Positions 35,912-44,919 of a stretch of 64,000 bases of DNA are shown piece by piece. Each line of letters starts with the position of its first letter. Position 1 is the stretch's first letter. Under the pieces are notes generated by a model. It had not been told where the DNA came from. It saw only the letters and a list, made by a program, of their open reading frames with translations, and did not search any database. Made by a program: the position numbers and the translations under genes. Origin of the DNA: JBBRHQ01 sp963725315 (GTDB lineage Bacteria; Actinomycetota; Thermoleophilia; Solirubrobacterales; 70-9); assembly GCA_963725315.1 (NCBI GenBank), contig CAVRYA010000008.1, positions 1-64,000 of the forward strand. The letters are read 5' to 3'.

Positions 35912-38271
35912 CTAGTGCCCGACCGAGAAGACCCAGGTCCTGCCGGACTCGATCGGGCGGCCGGCCAGGTTCCTGGCGGCGTTGGTCTCCCTCGCCGTGT
36001 AGGCGACGCCGGCGGCCAGGTCGGCTGCGGGCTTGAAGATCAGGGCGTTGCCGTACCAGCCGAAGTTGCCGCTGACCGGCGCGCCGTTGCTCGTCCGCCT
36101 CAGCGAGAACGCCGCCTGCGCGGAGGCCTTGTCCATGGCCGTGTCGAAGCCGACCACGATCGCGGCACCCGGCGCGACGCCGCTTGAGCCGCCCGGCGGG
36201 TACACGAAGCTGATCAGCGGCTGCGGGGTCGTCGTGAACGTCCAGCGAGTCGGCGTCGCGAGATGGGCGCCAGTGGCGCTCGTCGCGCCGGCCCCGACCG
36301 TCGCCGTGTAGCTCGTCGTAGCCCGGAGAGGCGCGCTGGGCGTGAACCTCAGCTCGTTGCCCTGCCAGGAGAAGGCCCCCGCCACCCGAGCCCCGTTCCC
36401 GGTTCTCAGCAGCGAGAAGGCGTCCTCGACCGAGCTGTGGTCCATCTGCTGATCGAATCGGACCGTGACCGAACCCGTGCGCGAGATCCCGCACGCGCCA
36501 TCGGGCGGGCTCACCACCGACACCTGGGGCGAGGTCTGCTCGAACCAGATCGGGCTCGAGTAGTCCTCGATCCGCGGGACGGTCGGGTTCTCGCGGACGA
36601 TCTCCAGGGAGTAGCGCCCGCTGGTGCTCTGTTCGAAGGTGTGGCTGAAGTCGTCACCGACCACCGGCACGCTGGCGACCTCGGTCCCGTCACGCAAGAG
36701 CTTCATCAGGTAGCTGCCCGGTCTGGCGGCGCCGGGGCCGGCCCCCGTCACCGTGGCCTTGAAGCTCGCGACCGGACCCTTCAGCGAGTCCCCGAAGATC
36801 GCGTCGGGTGCGCCCGGCGAGGTACCGGTCATGCGGATGTCGGGCCCGTCGCTGCCGTAGAGCTTGACGTAGGTGTGATCGGCCTTCACTCCGGCGACGA
36901 TCGCGGCTCTGGAGAGGTTGGTGGCGTGGACGGCGGTGGCCCCCCTGCCGATCGGGCTGCCGAGGATCCCGTCGACCACGTCGGCCTGGTGGGAGTCGCT
37001 GGAGCCGACCGCGGCGACGTGCCTGCCAGCTGCCAGGAGCTTCTCGTAGAAGGCGATCGCGGTGGTGGTGAACGGGTTCGCCGGAGGGTTGGTGGTGCCG
37101 GTGTTGAGATCCGCCGGCCCGTTCTGGATCTCCACCGCGTCGAGCTTCGAGTAGTCCGTCTCGGCCTCGCTCCAGTCCCAGGGGCAGCCGCGGCAGACGG
37201 ATCCTCCTGGGACGGTCGGGTGGTTGATCTGGGTCCACCCCCCGGCCGCCTCGATCGCCCCGAACTGGCTCGCCGGTGTGACCGGGTCCTGCGTCTTGGT
37301 CAGCGAGCCGTTGGAGCCGTCGAGTCGGTACACCGGCCCGCCCCTGAAGTCGGCGAAGTAGCTCGATCCTTGGTTGTTGTAGTGGCCCTCATAGGTCGTG
37401 ACCTCGGTACCCGGGAGAATCAGCTTGCCCGGGTAGTCGGGCTGGTGGCGGCCGATCTCGCCAATATGGGCGACGTTGTTGTTGTGGTCGACCAGGGTCA
37501 TGAAGTCGAGCCCGGCGCCGCCCTGGCTGATCGGCCTGAAGCCGTAGTCGAAGGTCTGCTTCATCGTCGCGTTGCCCGGCTCCTCCTCCCCGTGGGCATG
37601 GAGGTCGCCGACGTACCAGCCGGATTCGGTCGAGGCTGGCGTCGGCGTCGTAGGGAACGGGGTCGTAGGGATGATTCGACCAGGAGGCTGTCCGAGCTGG
37701 TCTCGACGCGCACCCGCCAGGCGATGCCGTCTGGGTCGCCCGGGGGCGGCGCGATCGCGGCCAAGCCGAGCTCCGCCGCCCACTGCCCGGCCGGCAACGG
37801 CCCCGGCTCGTACGCTCGCGTCGTGTAGCCCGAAACGTACTTCTTTCGATCCGCGCCCCCGTTGGCGAGGTAGACGCTGTCGGGTGTGAACCCGTTCTCC
37901 GAGATCGCCAAGTCCTTGACGGCGCTGCCGCTCCAGCCGCGGCGCTCCTTCGGACCCCAGACCGTGTCGCCGGATGCGAGCGGCGCATAGACGCCCATGT
38001 CGAGGGTGTTGCTCGGCCCACCGCCCGGCGGCGGCTGGTCGTAGCAGTAGCGCACGCGGATCGCCCTGGTCCCGGCCGGGACGTCGAAGGGGATCTGGAC
38101 GAAGCTGCCCTGCAGGCCGGAGGCGAAGCTGCCGCTGAAATCCTGTGACGCCGACATGGTCGGGTCGGCCGATCCGGGGATCGCGCAGTCCGCCGAGGCC
38201 CCCGCCGGGACGACGGCCATCCCCGCCGCCAGCATCAGGAGGCTGGTCGCCACTTTCAGCACCCTGCGCAC
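35912..38271 (-). CDS. Secreted CehA/McbA-type PHP protein, frameshifted
   Basis: Corrected, this is a protein of about 785 residues with a signal peptide (LKVATSLLMLAAGMAVVPAG, cleavage near ASA), a beta-rich N-terminal domain, a PHP-like metallohydrolase domain (GWYVGDLHAHGEEEPG, MTLVDHNNNVAHIGEI, NHPTVPGG, VGSSDSHQAD) and two Ig-like Big_5 repeats (residues about 550-770; SPPDGACGISRTGSVTVRFD and YPPGGSSGVAPGAAIVVGFD). The metal-ligand His/Asp residues look intact. The frame breaks once or twice at about 37640-37690, where homologues read E-NPYDPTPYD. CehA-type proteins hydrolyse phosphoesters or carbamates; the substrate here is unknown. GTG 38271 is the likely start. Confidence 0.8.
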
Positions 38272-38315
38272 CGTGTCAAGGTAACCGTTCCGGCCGCCCG
38301 GTGCTTGCGCGCTGG

Positions 38316-38329
38316 CATACTGCGGCACC
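38316..38329 (+). promoter_or_regulatory. -10-like CATACT before M42 peptidase
   Basis: CATACT (38316-38321) is 8 nt before GTG 38330, the same geometry as at 109, 30464 and 30932. No Shine-Dalgarno precedes the GTG, consistent with leaderless translation. Confidence 0.45.
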
Positions 38330-39385
38330 GTGAGCGAGACCCCTTCCCTGCTCGACGCCCTCCTGCGTGCGCCCGGGCCCTCCGGCTACGAGGGCCCGGC
38401 GGCGGCCGCGTGGCGCGAGGCGGCGTCCTTCGCCGAGCTGAGCACGGACGGGATCGGGTCCTCGATCGCCCGCGTCGGGGACGAGGAGGCCAAGCCGCTG
38501 CTCGCGATCGTCGGCCACATCGACGAGATCGGCCTGGTCGTCACACACATCGACGAGAAGGGGTTCGCCTATTTCGCGCCGATCGGGGGCTGGGACCCCC
38601 AGATCCTCGTCGGCCAGCGCGTCCAGGTCCAGGGTCGCGACGGTCCCGTCGAGGGCGTGGTCGGGCGCAGGCCGATCCACCTTCTCAAGGAGGAGCAGCG
38701 CAAGAAGGTCGTCGAGCTGCGCGAGCTGCACATCGACATCGGTGCCGAGGACCGAGACGCCGCCTCGGAGCTGATCCGGGTCGGCGACCCCGCGGTCGTG
38801 GACGCCGAGCCGGTGCGGCTCGCGGGCAACCGCCTGGCCTCGCGCTCGATGGACAACCGGATCGGCGCCTACGTCGCCCTGGAGGCGCTGCGGCGCTGCC
38901 ACGAGCGCGGCTCGGTGACCGGGTCGATGGCGGCGGTGGCGGCGGTCCAGGAGGAGATCGGCCTGTTCGGCGCCCGCACCTCGGCCTTCGCCCTGCGCCC
39001 CGACGTCGCCGTCGCAGTCGACGTCACCCACGCCACCGATGCCCCGGGGATCGACGAGAAGGAGACCGGCAGCCACGCGCTCGGCTCCGGGCCGGTGATC
39101 GGCCGCGGCTCCACCCTCTCCCCCAAGGTCTTCGAGCTGCTGGTCGCCGCCGCCGAGGAGGCCGGCATCGAGCACACGATCGAGGCCAGCGGCCGCGGCA
39201 CCCACACCGACGCCGACGCGATCCAGATCTCGCGCACCGGGATACCCACCGGGACGGTCTCGATCCCGCTGCGCTACATGCACTCGCCTGTGGAGCTGGT
39301 CGACCTCGTCGATCTCGAGGCCACGGTCGAGCTGATCACCGCCTTCGCCGCGAGCCTCGACGCCGACGTCGACCTCAGCCGCTGA
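38330..39385 (+). CDS. M42 family aminopeptidase
   Basis: This 351-residue tetrahedral-type M42 metallo-aminopeptidase trims peptides in the cytosol. Metal and catalytic residues appear in order: IVGHIDEIG (His), RSMDNRIGAYVAL (Asp), AAVQEEIGLFGAR (Glu-Glu), VAVDVTHATD (Asp) and RYMHSPVELV (His). It is the only plus-strand gene for some distance and is divergent from the secreted PHP gene. Family members can also have glucanase-like annotations, but the residues favour peptidase. Confidence 0.92.
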   Translation: MSETPSLLDALLRAPGPSGYEGPAAAAWREAASFAELSTDGIGSSIARVGDEEAKPLLAIVGHIDEIGLVVTHIDEKGFAYFAPIGGWDPQILVGQRVQVQGRDGPVEGVVGRRPIHLLKEEQRKKVVELRELHIDIGAEDRDAASELIRVGDPAVVDAEPVRLAGNRLASRSMDNRIGAYVALEALRRCHERGSVTGSMAAVAAVQEEIGLFGARTSAFALRPDVAVAVDVTHATDAPGIDEKETGSHALGSGPVIGRGSTLSPKVFELLVAAAEEAGIEHTIEASGRGTHTDADAIQISRTGIPTGTVSIPLRYMHSPVELVDLVDLEATVELITAFAASLDADVDLSR

Positions 39386-39394
39386 CGCCGGGGC

Positions 39395-40465
39395 TCAGTC
39401 GACGACCCGCAGCTCCTTCGGCAGACCGGAGAGGTTGCGGCAACCCTCCGCGGCGACCGCGACAAGGTCCTCGATGCGGACGCCGAACTCGCCCGGCAGG
39501 TAGACGCCCGGCTCGACGGTCACCACCTCCCCCGCCTCGAGCACGTCATCGGAGCGGGTCGAGAGCCGCGGCCCCTCGTGGACTTCCATGCCGACGCCGT
39601 GGCCGAGGCCGTGGCCGAAGCGCTCGCCATGGCCGGCGGCGTCGATGATCTCGCGGGCGACGGCATCCACCGCCTTGCCCTCGGCGCCGGCCTCGACCGC
39701 CTCGAGGGCGGCGGCCTGGGCCGAGCGCACCAGCTCGTAGACCTCCGAGGCCGCCTCCCCGATCTCACCGGTGGCGACGGTGCGGGTGCAATCCGAGCAG
39801 TAGCCGTCGAGCTGGGCGCCCATGTCGAAGACCACCAGCTCGCCCGCGCCGATCTCGCGCGGGCCCGGCTCGGCGTGCGGCAGCGCCCCGTTCGGGCCGG
39901 CGGCGACGATCGGCGGGAAGGAGGGCTCGGCGCCGAGCTCGCGGATCCGGGCGACGGCTGCCGCGGCGACGTCCACCTCGGTCCGCCCCCGGAGCCCGCG
40001 GTCGAGGGCGAAGAAGTAGACCTCGTCGGCGAGCCGGGCGGCGGCCGCGATCGCCTCCAGCTCGGCCTCGTCCTTGACCCGCCGCAGCCGCTCGACCGCA
40101 CCCCCGCAGGGGACGAGCTCGGCGCCTTCGGGCAGCCCCTCCTCGAGCCGGCGCAGTGCTCGCACCGTCAGGTGGTCGTCCTCGAAGCCGCTCCTGCCCG
40201 GGAGTCGTTCGGCGAGGCCCGCGTACCAGTCGGCGGAGATCGTCTCCACCTCCCACCCCTCGACCTCCTCTGTCGCGCGCTCGGTGTAGCGGAAATCGGT
40301 CAGGAAGACCCGCTCCTCGGGCCCGCAGAGGCAGGCTCCGTTGGTGCCTCCGAAGCCGGTCAGGTAGCGGACGTTGACCAGGTTGGTGACCAGGAGGCGA
40401 TCGACCTCGCGCTCGGCGACCAGCTCCGCCAGGCGCCCTCCCCTGCCCTCCTGGACGGCGCTCAT
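39395..40465 (-). CDS. pepQ: M24 family Xaa-Pro aminopeptidase
   Basis: This 356-residue pita-bread metallopeptidase is of the Xaa-Pro dipeptidase type. N-terminal VTNLVNVRYLTGFGGTNGA is the creatinase-like domain. The catalytic domain has VVFDMGAQLDGYCSDCTRTV (two Asp ligands), GHGLGHGVGMEVHEGP (His), VVTVEPGVYLPGEFGVRIED (two Glu ligands). ATG 40465 overlaps the aroQ stop by 4 bp. The same aroQ-M24-efp neighbourhood occurs in mycobacteria (pepQ). Confidence 0.93.
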   Translation of the reverse strand: MSAVQEGRGGRLAELVAEREVDRLLVTNLVNVRYLTGFGGTNGACLCGPEERVFLTDFRYTERATEEVEGWEVETISADWYAGLAERLPGRSGFEDDHLTVRALRRLEEGLPEGAELVPCGGAVERLRRVKDEAELEAIAAAARLADEVYFFALDRGLRGRTEVDVAAAAVARIRELGAEPSFPPIVAAGPNGALPHAEPGPREIGAGELVVFDMGAQLDGYCSDCTRTVATGEIGEAASEVYELVRSAQAAALEAVEAGAEGKAVDAVAREIIDAAGHGERFGHGLGHGVGMEVHEGPRLSTRSDDVLEAGEVVTVEPGVYLPGEFGVRIEDLVAVAAEGCRNLSGLPKELRVVD

Positions 40466-40920
40466 CGCTCGGCGACGCCGAGCTCGCCGGCCAGCAGCTC
40501 GAGAGCCTCGCGGTAGCCGTCGAGCCCCTTGCCCGAGACCTTCGCAAGGACGAGCCCGTCGAAGACCGAGACGCGGCGCCACTCCTCGCGCGATCCGACG
40601 TCGGAGATATGGACCTCGACCGCAGGCAGGCGGGTCAGCTCGAGCGCGTCGGCGATCGCCCGGCTGTAGTGGGTCCAGGCGCCGGCGTTGACGATCGCCG
40701 CGTCGGCCAGCTCCGGGAGGCGGTGCAGGTGCCCGATGAACTCGCCCTCCGAGTTGGTCTGAAAGCAGCGGGCGTTGAGCCCGCGCTCGTCGGCCCAGCC
40801 GCGGATCTGCCGCTCCAGCTCGTTCAGCGGGTGGCCGCCGTATATCTCGGGATCACGGCGCTCGAGGACGTCGAAGTTCGGCCCGTGCAGGACCTCGATC
40901 CGGTTGTGGGCAGTTCTCAT
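40462..40920 (-). CDS. aroQ: Type II 3-dehydroquinate dehydratase
   Basis: AroQ forms 3-dehydroshikimate in the shikimate pathway. In this 152-residue protein the family elements are EVLHGPNFDVLERRDPEIYGG, the mobile loop, QTNSEGEFIGHLH, IVNAGAWTHYSRAIADAL and VEVHISDVGSREEWR with the general-acid His. The ATG overlaps the aroB stop by 4 bp. Confidence 0.95.
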   Translation of the reverse strand: MRTAHNRIEVLHGPNFDVLERRDPEIYGGHPLNELERQIRGWADERGLNARCFQTNSEGEFIGHLHRLPELADAAIVNAGAWTHYSRAIADALELTRLPAVEVHISDVGSREEWRRVSVFDGLVLAKVSGKGLDGYREALELLAGELGVAER

Positions 40921-42450
40921 CCGTACAGCTCCGCGACCGCCGCCCCGACCTTATCCGGGTCGAGCACCTTGCCCGTCCGCGGCCGTCCCGGCCGCTCGAG
41001 CAGGACGAACGGGACCTGACCCGAGCCCCGCTTCTTGTCGCGCCCGATCGCCTCCATGACGTCCTCTTTCCCGACGCCTCGGTCAAGCGCGAGCGGGAGC
41101 CCGTGGCGGCCCAGCCAGGAGGCGACCTCGTCGCGCAGCTCCTCGGCGCCGGAGAGGCGCAGGGTCGCCAGCAGCCCGAGCCCGATCGCTTCACCGTGGC
41201 GGTAGAGCTGATACCCGCTCGCGGCCTCGATCGCGTGGCCGACGGTGTGGCCGAGGTTCAGCACCTGGCGCAGGCCTGCGTCGCGCTCGTCGGCGGCGAC
41301 GACCTCGCACTTGTAGCGAGCGCAGTCGAAGGCCACCCACGGCTGCGCCGCGAGCTCACCCTCCGGGATCGCCCGCACTCCCTCCCAGAGCGCGCCGCCG
41401 GCCAGGAGCGCGGTCTTCAGCACCTCGACGAAACCGGCGGCCAGCTCGGCAGGAGGCAGGGTGGCGATCGTCGCCCAGTCGGCGATCACCGCGGCCGGCA
41501 GGTGGTACGCGCCGACGTAATTCTTGCCCTGGGGAAGGTCGACCCCGGTCTTGCCGCCGTAGGCGGAGTCCACCTGGGCGACGATCGTGGTCGGCACCTG
41601 GACCACCGGAACCCCGCGCTGGTAGGTGTGGGCGCAGAACCCGCCGAGATCGCCGACGACGCCGCCGCCCAGGGCGACGAGATGGTCGGCGCGGGTCATC
41701 CCCGCCTCCGTGAGCTGCTCCAGGACCCGCTCGGCACAGGCGAGCGTCTTCGCGGCCTCCCCGGGCTCGACCTCGACCCTCGCCGCCAGCGGCTCGATCC
41801 GCTCGGCGTAGAGGGGCCCCACCTCCCGGTCGCTGAGGCAGAAGCGACGCCCCTCCAGCGGCCACCAGTCGCGATCCAGCAGCCCGTCCCCGACGAAGGC
41901 CGGGTACTCGCCGGAGCTGCTCGCGGCCCACAGCAGCCTGGTCCCCTGCGGAAGGCCCCGCAGCGCGCGGATCGCCGGCATCGAGCGCTCGATCACCCCG
42001 GGCGGGGCGGGCATCACGACCGCATCGGCCAGCGCCTCGTAGATCGGCTCCCGAACCTGGATCAGCTCGGCGACGTCCTCGGCCGATCGCGCCAGGGGCC
42101 TCGGCGTCCCCTCGATCCTCCGCCAGGCCTCCCCCGCGCCGACCTGCAACCAGACGACGAGATGGCGCTCGAGGGCAGCGCGGACGCGGGGCGAGAGGAC
42201 GCTGCCGCCGCCGAGGGCGATCGCGCCGCCGCTCGCGGTCTCCAGGAAGCCGCCGACGACCTCGGCCTCACGGGCGCGGAACGCCTCCTCGCCCTCGGCA
42301 GCGAAGGCATCGAGGATGCCCCTTGCCGAGATCGGCCTCCATCAGCTCGTCGACCTCGGTCGTCTCCAGACCCGCAGCGCGCGCCGCCGTCAGCGCGCTC
42401 GACTTGCCCGCGCCCATGAAGCCGATGAAGACGATCGCAGGCTCAGCCAC
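40917..42450 (-). CDS. aroKB: Fused shikimate kinase/dehydroquinate synthase, frameshifted
   Basis: One reading unit encodes shikimate kinase followed without a stop by 3-dehydroquinate synthase. The kinase starts at 42450 with IVFIGFMGAGKSSAL (Walker A) and ends with the lid/shikimate region RRIEGTPRPLA. The AroB part has VALGGGVVGDLGGFCAH, DSAYGGKTGVDLPQGKN and LNLGHTVGHAIEAASGY with the zinc-binding His residues. The frame breaks once at 42319-42322: removing one C of the CCCC run restores LGKGILDAFAAEGEEAF. About 510 residues after correction. AroKB fusions are known elsewhere, for example in Thermotoga. Overlaps aroC (8 bp) and aroQ (4 bp). Confidence 0.88.
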
Positions 42451-43606
42451 GCCAGTCGATGCGCCGCTTGTAGGCCTCCAGCGCGGCGAGCGCGTCGTCG
42501 ATGTGGTCGCCGCCGAACTTCTCCCGGTAGCAGCGCGCCAGGACCAGGCAGACCATCGCCTCGGCTACCACCGCAGCCGCGGGGACGACCGTCGAGTCGG
42601 TGCGCTCACGCAGCGCCTGCGCCGGCTCCTTGGTCTCGGTGTCGACCGATCGAAGCGGCTTGGTCAGCGTCGAGATCGGCTTGATCGCGGCCCTCACCAT
42701 CAGCGGCTCGCCGTTGGTCATGCCTCCCTCGAGGCCGCCGGCGTGGTTCGTCTCACGGAAGTAGCCACGCTCGGGGGAGTGGAAGATCTCGTCGTGGGCC
42801 TCGGAGCCGGGCTTGCCCGCGACCTCCCAGGCTTCGCCGATCGCCACACCCTTGACCGACTGGATCGAGGCGACCGCGCCTGCGAGGCGCCCGTCGAGGC
42901 GCTCCTCCCAGGAGACATGGGAGCCGAGGCCGGGCACCAATCCGAAGGCGCGAACCTCGAAGCTGCCGCCGAGGCTCTCGTTGGCCTTGCGCAGGCGGTC
43001 GATCTCGGCAACCATCGCCGCGCTGGCGTCCGGGTCGAGGCAGCGGACCGGGTCGTCGTCGACGCCCTCGAAGTCGGCCGGGCCGAGGTCGTCGCGCTCC
43101 GGGGCGGCGACCGAGCCGACTGCGACGACGTGGCTGTGGACCGATACGCCCATCGCGGTCAGCAGGCCCCGGGCGATCGAGCCGGCTGCGACGCGCGCGG
43201 CCGTCTCGCGGGCGCTGGCGCGCTCGAGCACGTTGCGCCCGTCGCGGAAGCCGTACTTCTGCATGCCGACGAGGTCGGCGTGACCGGGGCGGGGCAGGTG
43301 CACCTCCTCGATCTCGGCGGCGACCGGCCAGGGGTTCATCCGCTCCTCCCAGTTGGAGTAGTCGCGGTTCGCGACCAGGACCGCGATCGGGCTGCCCAGG
43401 GTCCGCCCGTGGCGGACCCCGGAGCGGATCTCGACCGAGTCGGTCTCGATCTTCATCCGCCCGCCGCGGCCGTGGCCGAGCTGGCGCCGCGCCATGTCGC
43501 GGTCGAGCGCCTCGCGGCCGAGTGCCAGCCCCGCGGGCATGCCCTCGACGATCGCCACCAGGCCCGGCCCGTGCGACTCCCCGGCTGTCGTGAAGCGAAA
43601 TGCCAT
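42443..43606 (-). CDS. aroC: Chorismate synthase
   Basis: AroC converts EPSP to chorismate with reduced FMN. The 387-residue protein starts MAFRFTTAGESHGPGLVAIVEG and has the family signatures RRQLGHGRGGRM, RPGHADLVGMQKYG and RASARETAARVAAG, and the late GGMTNGEPLMVRAAIKP. ATG 43606 is preceded by TAGCCT at about 10 nt, a possible promoter. It heads the aroC-aroKB-aroQ-M24 operon. Confidence 0.97.
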   Translation of the reverse strand: MAFRFTTAGESHGPGLVAIVEGMPAGLALGREALDRDMARRQLGHGRGGRMKIETDSVEIRSGVRHGRTLGSPIAVLVANRDYSNWEERMNPWPVAAEIEEVHLPRPGHADLVGMQKYGFRDGRNVLERASARETAARVAAGSIARGLLTAMGVSVHSHVVAVGSVAAPERDDLGPADFEGVDDDPVRCLDPDASAAMVAEIDRLRKANESLGGSFEVRAFGLVPGLGSHVSWEERLDGRLAGAVASIQSVKGVAIGEAWEVAGKPGSEAHDEIFHSPERGYFRETNHAGGLEGGMTNGEPLMVRAAIKPISTLTKPLRSVDTETKEPAQALRERTDSTVVPAAAVVAEAMVCLVLARCYREKFGGDHIDDALAALEAYKRRIDWRG

Positions 43607-43663
43607 CGTCGCGCCTAGGCTATCGGCGAAGGCCGTGACTCTCGCCCGCGCTTGATCGACTGA

Positions 43664-44092
43664 ATGGCAGCCCGCCGCCTTATCGTGGTGCTGCTGGTCC
43701 TGCTCGGGCTCTCGACCCTGGTGGCGGCGCTTGTGCCCGCACCGCAGCAACCCCAGGTCGGCCCGGGCGGCGCCACGGGCCCTGCCACGCCGGGCAAGGA
43801 GACTCGGCCCCCTGGCAGCGCCTCCCCCGTAGCGGGAGGGACGGTGACCGCGCGGATCAGGGTCTCCCACGGGGCGCCCGAGGTCGTCGATGTCCGGCCC
43901 GGGCAGCGGCTGGTCCTGCTGGTCGGCGGCCCGGTCGGCGACGACATCTCGATCCCGGCCTTCGGGCTGACCGAGACGATGACGCCGAGCGCGCCGGCCC
44001 GCTTCGACCTGATCGTCGACCGCAGCGGTCGCTTCGCCGTCCGCGCCTACAGCGCCGAGCGCGTCGTCGGGAGGATCGTCTCGCGCGGATGA
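43664..44092 (+). CDS. Secreted/anchored cupredoxin-like protein
   Basis: This 142-residue protein has an N-terminal hydrophobic helix (RLIVVLLVLLGLSTLVAAL) followed by a Pro/Gly-rich linker and a beta domain: VVDVRPGQRLVLLVGG, DDISIPAFGLTETMT, ARFDLIVDRSGRFAVRAY. This resembles the cupredoxin fold, but the copper-binding Cys and Met are not apparent and no conserved His site is seen. It is divergent from aroC. Function unknown. Confidence 0.65.
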   Translation: MAARRLIVVLLVLLGLSTLVAALVPAPQQPQVGPGGATGPATPGKETRPPGSASPVAGGTVTARIRVSHGAPEVVDVRPGQRLVLLVGGPVGDDISIPAFGLTETMTPSAPARFDLIVDRSGRFAVRAYSAERVVGRIVSRG

Positions 44093-44100
44093 CCCGCAGG

Positions 44101-44919
44101 TCAACCGCGGCGCGCGGCCTCCCGCATCACCTCCAGCGGGGGCTCGCGGCCGGTCCAGATCTCGAAGGAGGCCGCTCCCTGGCAGACCAGCACCTCGATC
44201 CCGTCGACGGTCTCGGCGCCGGCGGCCGCGGCGGCCTCGAGCAGCGGCCCGGGGCTACCGCCGTAGACCATGTCGACGATCACCTGCCCACCGTGCAGGT
44301 CGTCGGCTCGCAGTGGAAGCTCGCTGAAGGGGTCCTCGCCGCGCAGGCCGACCGCGGTCGAGTTGACGATCAGCCGGTGGGCGCCGGCATCGGGCGCCAG
44401 GACCGGCCTACCACCGAGCGCCTCGCAGAGCTGCCGTGCCCGCGACTCCGTCCTGTTCCAGACCTCGACCTCCGCCCCCTCGCGCACCAGCGCCCAGACG
44501 GCAGCGCGGGCGGCGCCGCCGGCGCCGAGCACCAGCGCCCTCGACCCCTCGGCGGGCCCCGGGAGCGCGGCGATCAGCCCCGCCGCGTCGGTGTTCTCCG
44601 CGGTGATTGCCCCGGCCTCGAAGCTGAGGGTGTTCGCGGCCCCGATCTCCCGGGCGACTGGCGATGAACCGTCGGCGAGTGCCAGGGCGGCGACCTTGTG
44701 GGGGACGGTGACGTTGGCGCCGACGAACCCCTCGCCGGGCATCGAGCGCACCCTTCGCTCGAGCTCCTCCGGCGCCACGTCGATCGCCTCGTAGCTCCAG
44801 CTCTCCCCGAGCCCGAGCGCTGCCAGGGCGGCGTTGTGCATCGCCGGCGAACGAGAGTGACCGACCGGGTGCCCGATCACGGCGAGCCGGCGCCGCCCGG
44901 GCTGCCGGGCGTCGTTCAT
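44101..44919 (-). CDS. aroE: Shikimate dehydrogenase
   Basis: AroE reduces 3-dehydroshikimate with NADPH. In this 272-residue protein the substrate site is IGHPVGHSRSPAMHNAAL and GANVTVPHKVAAL (catalytic Lys); the nucleotide site is VLGAGGAARAAVWAL, then NRTESRA. ATG 44919 overlaps the mltG stop by 4 bp. It is separated from the other aro genes by the convergent gene at 43664. Confidence 0.95.
   Translation of the reverse strand: MNDARQPGRRRLAVIGHPVGHSRSPAMHNAALAALGLGESWSYEAIDVAPEELERRVRSMPGEGFVGANVTVPHKVAALALADGSSPVAREIGAANTLSFEAGAITAENTDAAGLIAALPGPAEGSRALVLGAGGAARAAVWALVREGAEVEVWNRTESRARQLCEALGGRPVLAPDAGAHRLIVNSTAVGLRGEDPFSELPLRADDLHGGQVIVDMVYGGSPGPLLEAAAAAGAETVDGIEVLVCQGAASFEIWTGREPPLEVMREAARRG

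Noticed and set aside
43664..44092. Copper-binding cupredoxin
   Set aside because: The fold-like strand pattern is there, but the Cys/His/Met copper ligands are not visible.
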